The notes under the pieces were generated by a model. The model searched no databases, was not told the DNA's origin, and saw nothing but the letters and a program-made list of their open reading frames with translations. Source: JACMLD01 sp047602295 (GTDB lineage Bacteria; Bacteroidota; Bacteroidia; Chitinophagales; Chitinophagaceae). Taken from it: 64,000 nucleotides of DNA. The DNA is taken from the NCBI GenBank assembly GCA_047602295.1, contig JASGHP010000001.1:5518001-5582000 (forward strand). The letters run 5' to 3'. Positions within the stretch are counted from its first letter, which is position 1, and each line of letters starts with the position of its first letter. The position numbers and the translations under genes are program-made. Positions 9,091 through 16,280 of the stretch are shown in pieces.

Positions 9091-11202
9091 TTACGAAATT
9101 TTGCTCCAGGAAGTTTTCCCTTTTTGCGACTGGAGGAACAATTTTAACTGCAAATTTTCAGCCGAATTCAAATCAGGATCCTCATTTAAAACCCGCTCTG
9201 CCATTTCTTTGGAAACCTGCAGTAACTGTTTGTCCAGCACTATATTGGCCAATTTAAAATTCAACACACCACTTTGCCTTACTCCTTCAATATCACCCGG
9301 GCCACGCAGTTCTAAATCTTTCTCGGCTATCTTAAACCCATCATTGGTGGCACACATGATCTTTATACGTTCTCGTGCAATTTTGGTTGGTTGCGGGCCT
9401 GTTAACAAGATGCAAAAACTCTGTTCAGCCCCTCTTCCAACGCGACCACGCAACTGATGAAGTTGCGACAGGCCAAATTTTTCGGAGCTTTCAATTACCA
9501 TTACAGAAGCATTTGGCACATTTACGCCCACCTCAATAACCGTTGTGGCAACCATTATTTGCGTATCAGCTTTTACAAACCGCTCCATATTGGTATTTTT
9601 CACATCAGCTTTTTGCTGGCCATGCACCATACTTATCCAGTACTTTGGTTCCGGGAAAAATGCTTTTACGTTTTCGTAGCCTCGCATCAGGTTCTCCAAA
9701 TCTAATTTAGCAGACTCTTCAATCAAGGGAAAAATGATGTAAGCCTGCCTGCCTTTAGCTATCTCCGCTTTTATAAATTCCAGCACTTTTGTTCTATCGT
9801 GTTCATACCTGTGTGCCGTGGTAATAGGTTTGCGTCCTGGTGGCAGTTCGTCAATAATACTATAATCCAAATCTCCGTAGGCGGTCATTGCCAATGTACG
9901 TGGAATTGGTGTTGCAGTCATTACCAATACATGCGGTGGCACAATGGCTTTCTTCCACATTTTAGCCCTTTGCTCCACTCCAAAACGATGCTGCTCGTCT
10001 ACAATTACAAGGCCCAGGTTATGAAATTGAACGGCTTCTTCAATTACGGCATGCGTACCGATTAAGATTTGCAATTGCCCGTTTGCCAATGCAGGCAGCA
10101 TTTTATTGCGGGCAGATTTTTTTGTAGAGCCGGTTAGCAACTCCAGGGTAACGGGCATGTCTTTCAACAATTCTTTCAAGCCATTATAATGCTGGGTAGC
10201 TAAAATTTCTGTGGGTGCCAGCAAGCAACTTTGAAAGCCATTGTCTGCTGCCAGCAACATACACAACAATGCTACAATTGTTTTACCGCTGCCAACATCA
10301 CCTTGCAACAAGCGGTTCATTTGCTTGCCTTGCGCCGTATCCTGGCGTATTTCTTTTAAAACTCTTTTTTGCGCATTGGTCAGTTCAAAAGGAAGATGTT
10401 CTTTATAAAATGAATTAAACAACTCTCCAACTTGCGTAAAAGTATTTCCTTTTGAATAACGATGGCGAGCTGCTTTTACAAGACTCATTCTTATTTGTGC
10501 GAGGAAAAATTCTTCAAATTTCAATCTCTTTAACGCCTGCTCATATGCATCTGCGTTAGAAGGGAAATGTATTTGCCTGTATGCTATAGCACGCGGTAAT
10601 AATTTTAATTGTTCAATCAGATGCAATGGAAGATTTTCCGGAATGTCAGTTTCGCGCAGCATGCTAAACAAAGCATGCGTAAGCTTTGCTGTTTGCCTGC
10701 CACCTAAACTTTTAATTTTTAATTTTTCGGTAGAAGGATAAACAGGCTCCAGGTAATTTTTGCCTTCTATTTTCTCTCTGGAAAATGGTTCAATTTCCGG
10801 ATGGCTTATTTGCGGCATACCTTGAAAAAAACTGATACGCCCATAGACCAGGTACTCATTAAACAAGTGCAGATTCTTCTCTACCCAGTTAATGCCCTGA
10901 AACCATACCAGTTCAATAGTGCCTGTAGCATCTCTTAGGTTTGCAGCAAGTCGCCTGCCTCTCTTTTCACCTGCAATATCTAAACTAATCAGCTTGCCCG
11001 CTATCTGTACAAATTCTGTTTGCGGAGTTATTTCTGCAATAGGTGTAAGCTTTGTACGATCAATATGACGATTGGGAAAATGCTCCAACAAATCATTAAA
11101 CGTAAAAATGCCCAGCTCTTTTTTTAGCAAATCACCACGCTGTGGGCCAACACCTTTCAGGTATTCTATAGGGTTAGCTAATATGGAAGTTCCGTTGCTT
11201 AT
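9091..11202 (-). CDS. recG: ATP-dependent DNA helicase RecG, apparent ATA start codon
   Basis: RecG remodels stalled forks and Holliday junctions. Visible parts: N-terminal wedge/OB domain (GKLISLDIAG...), then superfamily 2 helicase motifs LLQGDVGSGKT (Walker A), LVIVDEQHRFGVEQ (DEQH box), MTATPIPRTLAM (motif III), and the RecG-typical QLRGRVGRG (motif VI). The usual family start resembles NPIEYLKGVGPQRGDLL, and this sequence is present in frame upstream of the first standard start codon (TTG at 11128-11130). From an in-frame stop at 11212-11214 down to that TTG there is no ATG, GTG or TTG. The best match to the expected N-terminus begins at ATA (11200-11202): I-SNGTSILANPIEYLKGVG, where family members have M. 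The gene is therefore drawn from ATA, giving 703 residues, normal for RecG. A mutated ATG or sequencing error is the alternative. Confidence 0.9.
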   Translation of the reverse strand: MSNGTSILANPIEYLKGVGPQRGDLLKKELGIFTFNDLLEHFPNRHIDRTKLTPIAEITPQTEFVQIAGKLISLDIAGEKRGRRLAANLRDATGTIELVWFQGINWVEKNLHLFNEYLVYGRISFFQGMPQISHPEIEPFSREKIEGKNYLEPVYPSTEKLKIKSLGGRQTAKLTHALFSMLRETDIPENLPLHLIEQLKLLPRAIAYRQIHFPSNADAYEQALKRLKFEEFFLAQIRMSLVKAARHRYSKGNTFTQVGELFNSFYKEHLPFELTNAQKRVLKEIRQDTAQGKQMNRLLQGDVGSGKTIVALLCMLLAADNGFQSCLLAPTEILATQHYNGLKELLKDMPVTLELLTGSTKKSARNKMLPALANGQLQILIGTHAVIEEAVQFHNLGLVIVDEQHRFGVEQRAKMWKKAIVPPHVLVMTATPIPRTLAMTAYGDLDYSIIDELPPGRKPITTAHRYEHDRTKVLEFIKAEIAKGRQAYIIFPLIEESAKLDLENLMRGYENVKAFFPEPKYWISMVHGQQKADVKNTNMERFVKADTQIMVATTVIEVGVNVPNASVMVIESSEKFGLSQLHQLRGRVGRGAEQSFCILLTGPQPTKIARERIKIMCATNDGFKIAEKDLELRGPGDIEGVRQSGVLNFKLANIVLDKQLLQVSKEMAERVLNEDPDLNSAENLQLKLFLQSQKGKTSWSKIS

Positions 11203-11288
11203 GTGCTTATTTTAAAACAAAAATAAGGGCTGGCGGTGGAATCTTTTCAGCACTTGCAATATGGCTTTTATATCTCGACATATACGCT

Positions 11289-11296
11289 TAGTTTTG
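11289..11296 (+). promoter_or_regulatory. candidate -7 element for the GT2 gene
   Basis: TAGTTTTG fits the Bacteroidota -7 consensus TAnnTTTG and lies 23 bases before the ATG at 11320. At the expected -33 distance there is only TTTT, a partial match, so the promoter call is tentative. Confidence 0.35.
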
Positions 11297-11319
11297 AGGC
11301 CTAACTTTTACTATACACA

Positions 11320-12150
11320 ATGCGACCGATAGGCATACCGGCCAACATAACAATCCACAATCAAACTAATACTGCCCTTCAGGAAAGGATAGAAGAAGTG
11401 AGAAAAGGATTTCAACATTTACTAAAGGGCGAACCTGAAGTAAGCGTAGTAATACCCGCATACAATGAAGAAGCATCCATTTTAAAAACATTGTCCAGCC
11501 TTTCTCAATCTATCACGCAACGCTCTGTAGAGGTAATTGTAGTAAATAATAATTCTAAAGACAACACTGCAACAGTAGTAACTAGCGCAGGAGCCATTTG
11601 CATATTGGAAACGAAACAAGGCATTACACCTGCAAGAAATGGCGGACTTGCTGCTGCAAAAGGAAAATATATTCTGAATGCAGATGCAGATGCAATTTAT
11701 CCGCCTCATTGGATTGAAGAAATGGTAAAACCCTTGGATGATGCCAATACTGCCTGCGTGTATGGACGATTTTCTTTTATTCCTACTGCAGATACGCCCC
11801 GCTTAATTTATTTTTTTTACGAGCACCTAGGTGATTTACTACGCTGGTACAATAAAAAATTTAAAGAAGAAGCGGTGAACGTATATGGGTTTAATTCTGG
11901 TTTTAAGAGAGTACAAGGTCTTGATGTGGAAGGATTCAATCATCCGCCTGGCGCCAATGAAGATGGTTATTTGGGTTTGAAACTACGCGATAAAGGTTAC
12001 GGCAAACTTCATTACGTTACCAAGATAAATGCTTTGGCATGGACCAGCGACCGAAGAATACAATCTGATGGTGGTTTATGGAAAGGATTTATAAAACGCA
12101 TCAGCCGCATTGTAAATAAAAAGCCTACTACCAGAACAGATTTGGGTTAA
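11320..12150 (+). CDS. glycosyltransferase family 2
   Basis: 276 residues with a GT-A fold. Motifs: VSVVIPAYNEEASI (nucleotide-binding start, near residue 47), VVNNNSKDNTA, ARNGGLAAAKGKYILNADAD with the metal-binding DxD (DADAD), and HPPGANEDGYLG where ED is the likely general-base pair. No membrane span beyond a possible C-terminal amphipathic stretch, so a cytosolic or peripheral enzyme. The first roughly 40 residues precede the catalytic domain without recognisable homology. It stands alone between the divergent recG and a convergent GT-C-like gene. Donor and acceptor sugars cannot be told from sequence. Confidence 0.85.
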   Translation: MRPIGIPANITIHNQTNTALQERIEEVRKGFQHLLKGEPEVSVVIPAYNEEASILKTLSSLSQSITQRSVEVIVVNNNSKDNTATVVTSAGAICILETKQGITPARNGGLAAAKGKYILNADADAIYPPHWIEEMVKPLDDANTACVYGRFSFIPTADTPRLIYFFYEHLGDLLRWYNKKFKEEAVNVYGFNSGFKRVQGLDVEGFNHPPGANEDGYLGLKLRDKGYGKLHYVTKINALAWTSDRRIQSDGGLWKGFIKRISRIVNKKPTTRTDLG

Positions 12151-12288
12151 AAAAAATTAACGCCTGCAACCTGTTTTTTTTAACAAGCCTCACTGTACAA
12201 AAAGCACTGCTGCCCATTGACGCAAAAGATGAACTGAGCATAGTAACGATGCTTCATCAAGGTTACTAATGCTGACTACACAAAACTT

Positions 12289-13893
12289 CTATTTCTTTTT
12301 TACATATACTTCTACCCATGCCTGCAGTGATGGTTTTCTTGGTGCGGCAAAAACATCAATTCTATCATAGTATTGCAGCAAGCTATCTCTCACCTGGAAC
12401 GGATAAAAATTATTGAGGTATGGGATATATTCGAACAACACAAGATCGTAGTAATTATTTTTGATGCGATTGCAAAACATATCTGTCTGTTGTTGAAACA
12501 TGCCTACCCCTTTGTGAAACCACAATGGATATTCGGGGCTTGCTTCTAAAGCATACTTCATTTCATAAGCGAGTGGTGTTAGCTCAGACATGTTTAAGAC
12601 TTTAGGATGCGGATTGTTTTTCACCACGTCCAGGTTCATTATTTTTTCTATGCCATCTACGGTAGGCCCAGGCAGCAACATTTTTTTGAATGCAACAAGT
12701 TTTGGTGTACGCCACCGTTCCAGCGGAACATCACTAGTATCTGGTTTTAGAATGAGGTATGTTTTTTTATTCACTATACCATCTGTATTCACAATAGCAG
12801 GTTCTGGTTTTATGAGATATTTAGAGATATACTTCCAATAAACATTTCCCCACCAAAGCATAATGCCCATGCTTGCTACAATCACCACCTTCATTGAATC
12901 AAAATTAATTGGAAGATAAGCCGCCAGCAAAGTGAGAATAAATGCAATAGCAAAACTGTGAAAGAAAATATTGTTATCTGCCGGTATATAACTGGTAGTT
13001 TGAAAAATGGCAGCTTCTACCAATATGCCCAAAGTGAGCAAGAAAAAAATCATTGCCGGTTTATCTTTCCAAAACAAGCGTAAAGATTTTATACGCATTA
13101 CCAATAGCAAAGCGATGAGAAAAAGATAAAACCTGATCCATGCAGATTCATTAAAAAAATCCTGAGCTATATCCCCTACTGAAAACCTGGAAATATGCGG
13201 TGGCTGGCCATGATTGAACCAATAACCAAATTTATACTTCAGTAAAGGGAAAATCATCAGGAAGCCGGTTACAAATACAGAGCCTGCAAATACAAAAGGT
13301 TGCTTCCAGTCTTTTTCATAAAATGCATTGTAGGTTATTAGCGCAAGACATACCAGTAAAGCCATGCCGCCTCCATCCTGCTTTGTAAAGAAAGAGAAGA
13401 ACACGAATGCACCGCTTAGTAGCAGCCATATATAACTCCAACGGGCACCCGCACTAAAAATAAACTTCATTAACATGGCAAGCGCCACCAGCTCATACAC
13501 AATAACTGTATGATTGTACCAGGGCCAGTAATTAAGAAAAGAGTATGAAAAAACAAAAAGCAGGACAGACAGAAAACGTACACCACTATTTACTGAAAGG
13601 CTTTTTAAAATAGACCTGAAAGACAAACCAGCAACAATGTTCAGAAATACCTGGGCTTTAACCAGGGTTACCATGTAAGGACCAAAAATTTTAAAAAATA
13701 TAGCTGGCACTACCCAATACATATAGCCCAATGGCATGCCAAAATCCTTAAAAGGAATTTGTCCAAGGTACATGCGGTATGCACCTTCGTACGATAAAAA
13801 AATATTGATGCGATAAGGAAATGTTCCAAAAACTGGGGAAAAAGCCACTAAAACAATTACAAGCACTTCTGCAATTGCCAATAATCTCTTCAT
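12289..13893 (-). CDS. polytopic membrane protein, probable GT-C type glycosyltransferase
   Basis: 534 residues with about ten hydrophobic spans (first at residues 4-22; others around 60-80, 95-135, 150-200, 205-225, 255-345) and a soluble C-terminal third. The first extracytoplasmic loop, ending in SYEGAYRMYLGQIPFKDFGM, resembles the acidic loop of GT-C enzymes, which take sugars from polyprenyl-phosphate donors; the E in YEG would sit where the catalytic acid usually is. No named family was recognised with confidence. It is divergent from the UbiA-type DPPR synthase gene (105 bases apart), which would make a polyprenyl-phosphate pentose donor, so an enzyme using that donor is a reasonable but unproven idea. 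Confidence 0.55.
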   Translation of the reverse strand: MKRLLAIAEVLVIVLVAFSPVFGTFPYRINIFLSYEGAYRMYLGQIPFKDFGMPLGYMYWVVPAIFFKIFGPYMVTLVKAQVFLNIVAGLSFRSILKSLSVNSGVRFLSVLLFVFSYSFLNYWPWYNHTVIVYELVALAMLMKFIFSAGARWSYIWLLLSGAFVFFSFFTKQDGGGMALLVCLALITYNAFYEKDWKQPFVFAGSVFVTGFLMIFPLLKYKFGYWFNHGQPPHISRFSVGDIAQDFFNESAWIRFYLFLIALLLVMRIKSLRLFWKDKPAMIFFLLTLGILVEAAIFQTTSYIPADNNIFFHSFAIAFILTLLAAYLPINFDSMKVVIVASMGIMLWWGNVYWKYISKYLIKPEPAIVNTDGIVNKKTYLILKPDTSDVPLERWRTPKLVAFKKMLLPGPTVDGIEKIMNLDVVKNNPHPKVLNMSELTPLAYEMKYALEASPEYPLWFHKGVGMFQQQTDMFCNRIKNNYYDLVLFEYIPYLNNFYPFQVRDSLLQYYDRIDVFAAPRKPSLQAWVEVYVKKK

Positions 13894-13998
13894 GTAGGTT
13901 GTATTTCGCGCCTAAAATAGTAAATACCCGGCATCCCGTCAAGTAGTATTGCTTAGTCAGCATTTATGAATTATCTTGGCGGCCGACAATAAAACCTT

Positions 13999-14892
13999 AT
14001 GCCCCCATATTTATCATTATTAAGGCCAAAAGACTGGGCTAAAAACCTATTCCTTTTTCTACCTGTATTTTTTGGGGGGGAATTGTTTGATATTCCGCGC
14101 CTGCAACACTTGTTCGCCGCATTTTTCGCTTTCTGTTTTGTGGCAAGCACCGTTTACATTATTAATGATTACCGCGACAGAGAAGATGACAAAAAACATC
14201 CTAAAAAAAGATTGCGCCCTCTGGCATCCGGAAAAGTAAATCCAAATGCAGCGTTGGTTATTGCAGCTATTTTGCTGATTACTGGTTTAGTACTGGCTTA
14301 CTTCTCCGACACACAGTTGAGGTTTATTTCCATTCTTTCTTTTTATTTTTTGATGAATATGGGCTATTCATTTGGACTTAAGAATATACCCATACTGGAT
14401 ATACTTATTGTAGCAATAGGTTTTTCATTGCGTGTAAAAGCCGGTGGTTATGTAAGTGGTATAGTTGTGTCTGTATGGCTAAACCTGATGGTGCTGCTGC
14501 TGGCTTTATTTATGGCTATTGGCAAAAGAAGAGATGATATAATACTTAAACTGTCAACAGGAACTGACATGCGCAAAGCCGTAAAAGGATACAATGTTGA
14601 TTTTCTCAACACAATGCTGGCCATGTTTAGCGCCATTATTATAATGACCTATATCATGTATTGTGTGTCTCCTATTACAACTGCACGCACCGGAACTTAT
14701 CACTTATATTATACTTCTATTTTCGTAATTGCAGGTTTGATGCGCTATCTGCAGATCACACTGGTACAAAATGAAGCAGGTTCACCCACAGATGTATTGT
14801 ACAAAGACCGGTTTATACAGGCAACTATTTTATTGTGGGTAGCAGGTTTCTATGCTTTGCTGTATTGGAAAAACAATTCAATCTTTAACTAA
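13999..14892 (+). CDS. UbiA-family decaprenyl-phosphate phosphoribosyltransferase-like enzyme (DPPR synthase)
   Basis: 297 residues with about nine membrane spans. It has the UbiA-superfamily aspartate motifs NDYRDREDD (near residue 55, N/DxxxD type) and a second acidic site around residues 175-195 (IGKRRDD). The opening LLRPKDWAKNLFLFLPVFFG and HPKKRLRPLASGKV are typical of the branch that moves phosphoribose from PRPP to a polyprenyl phosphate (Rv3806c-like) rather than the quinone-prenylating branch. Product would be polyprenyl-phospho-5-phosphoribose, at the inner membrane. A run of seven G (14074-14080) lies within the first 30 codons. The next two genes (DprE2-like SDR, HAD phosphatase) fit the same pathway, but the intermediate oxidase DprE1 is not here. 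Family call firm; substrate inferred. Confidence 0.8.
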   Translation: MPPYLSLLRPKDWAKNLFLFLPVFFGGELFDIPRLQHLFAAFFAFCFVASTVYIINDYRDREDDKKHPKKRLRPLASGKVNPNAALVIAAILLITGLVLAYFSDTQLRFISILSFYFLMNMGYSFGLKNIPILDILIVAIGFSLRVKAGGYVSGIVVSVWLNLMVLLLALFMAIGKRRDDIILKLSTGTDMRKAVKGYNVDFLNTMLAMFSAIIIMTYIMYCVSPITTARTGTYHLYYTSIFVIAGLMRYLQITLVQNEAGSPTDVLYKDRFIQATILLWVAGFYALLYWKNNSIFN

Positions 14893-14957
14893 GTGCTATT
14901 AATACCTGCCATAGAATAACAAAAGAGTATTTATAAAACAACCATATTATTTCCTAC

Positions 14958-15689
14958 ATGCCTTCAGTATTAATTTTAGGAGCTACTTCAGATATTGCTA
15001 TGGCAATTGCAAGAACATTTGCTGAAAATAATTACAGCATACAATTAGCAGCAAGAAACGTGGAAAGAATGTCTGACTTTAAAACAGATATCCAGTTACG
15101 CAACAACGCCACTTGCACCCTGCATGAATTTGATGCTTTACAATTCAATACGCACAAAATGTTTTTTGAGCAATTGCCGGTAAAGCCAGATGTTACTGTT
15201 TGTGTATTTGGCGTTATGGATGATGAAGACGTTGCTTTTAATGATTGGGCAATAACAGAAAGAATGATAAACAGCAATTACACAGGTGCTGTTTCCATTT
15301 TAAATATTATTGCGGCTTACTATCAATCACAAAAAAAAGGATGCATTGCGGGTATTAGTTCCGTAGCAGGAGAAAGAGGACGCCAAAGCAAACTGATTTA
15401 TGGAAGCACCAAAGCTGCCTTTACAGCATACCTTGATGGCTTAAGAAACAAACTGTTCAAAGAAAATGTGCATGTGGTAACTGTTAAGCCTGGTTTTGTT
15501 TATACCCGAATGACAGAAACGCTCACCTTACCTGCGCCACTTACAGCACAGCCTAAAGAAGTAGGTAACGCCGTTTACAATGCTGTACAAAAAAAGAAAA
15601 ACATTGTGTACGTGCGTTGGATGTGGAGATGGATAATGCTTATCATCAGGAATATCCCGGAATTCCAGTTTAAAAAAATGAAGCTGTGA
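14958..15689 (+). CDS. short-chain dehydrogenase, DprE2-like (keto-reductase of polyprenyl-phosphoribose epimerisation)
   Basis: 243 residues. The cofactor motif is the variant LILGATSDIAMAIA (TGxxxGxG class replaced by GATSDIG-like), and the catalytic set is visible as GISSVAGERG (Ser), YGSTKA (Tyr-x-x-x-Lys) and VKPGFVYTRM. SSxAGERxR, YGSTKA, VxPGxVxTRM and the C-terminal RNIPE..FKKM all resemble mycobacterial DprE2, which reduces the 2-keto intermediate to decaprenyl-phospho-arabinose. The hydrophobic patch near the end (WMWRWIMLIIRNIP) suggests membrane association. It starts 65 bases after the UbiA gene and overlaps the next gene by four bases. A generic SDR role in another sugar-lipid pathway cannot be excluded. 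Confidence 0.75.
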   Translation: MPSVLILGATSDIAMAIARTFAENNYSIQLAARNVERMSDFKTDIQLRNNATCTLHEFDALQFNTHKMFFEQLPVKPDVTVCVFGVMDDEDVAFNDWAITERMINSNYTGAVSILNIIAAYYQSQKKGCIAGISSVAGERGRQSKLIYGSTKAAFTAYLDGLRNKLFKENVHVVTVKPGFVYTRMTETLTLPAPLTAQPKEVGNAVYNAVQKKKNIVYVRWMWRWIMLIIRNIPEFQFKKMKL

Positions 15690-16279
15690 AAAAACGCATC
15701 GCCTTTTTTGATTTCGATGGAACTATCACCACAAAAGATACACTGCTGGAGATCATAAAATTTTACAAGGGCAGCTCAGCATTTTATATTGGCTTTATAT
15801 TGAATGCGCCATTTATTGTTGCCTGGAAAGCAGGGTTAATTACCAACCAGGCAGCTAAAGAAAGGATGCTCACCTGGTTTTTCAAAAAAAAACCATTAGC
15901 CAGTTTTCAGGAAAGTTGCAACGAATTTGCAAGAACACAAATACCAGCACTGATAAGACCCAAAGCATTACAGGAAATAAAAAAGTTGCAGGAATTAGGA
16001 GCAGAAGTTGTTATTGTATCAGCCTCAGCAGAAAACTGGCTGCAGGAATGGTGCACTGAACATGGCGTGCAATTAATTGGAACAAAATTGCAAATAAAAA
16101 ACAATTTGCTTACCGGAAAGATAGAAGGGTTTAACTGCCATGGTAAAGAAAAAGCAAACCGCATAAAAGCGGTTTTTGATTTAAACAGTTACCATGAAAT
16201 ATATTGCTACGGAGATACAAAAGGTGACAAGCCCATGTTAGCGCTTGCCACCTCTTCATTTTATAAACCTTTTCGTTGA
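15686..16279 (+). CDS. HAD-IB family phosphatase
   Basis: 197 residues. HAD motifs: FFDFDGTITTKDT (I, nucleophile and acid Asp), VIVSASAENW (II, Ser), a Lys region around GKEKANRIKA (III) and CYGDTKGDKPML (IV, GDxxxD). The start is GTG (15686-15688), overlapping the TGA of the SDR gene (15687-15689), so translation is probably coupled. Size and motifs fit the HAD-IB phosphatases often found with UbiA/DprE2-like genes, where removal of the 5-phosphate from polyprenyl-phospho-5-phosphoribose would be needed. This role is inferred from context. The C-terminus LALATSSFYKPF is the usual family end, so it is complete. Its stop lies one base from the convergent esterase gene. Confidence 0.8.
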   Translation: MKKRIAFFDFDGTITTKDTLLEIIKFYKGSSAFYIGFILNAPFIVAWKAGLITNQAAKERMLTWFFKKKPLASFQESCNEFARTQIPALIRPKALQEIKKLQELGAEVVIVSASAENWLQEWCTEHGVQLIGTKLQIKNNLLTGKIEGFNCHGKEKANRIKAVFDLNSYHEIYCYGDTKGDKPMLALATSSFYKPFR

Positions 16280-16280
16280 T

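Noticed and set aside
12241..12268. TAGTAAC...GTTACTA inverted repeat as a terminator between convergent genes
   Set aside because: Only a 7-bp AT-rich stem with a 14-base loop and no T tract, too weak to claim.
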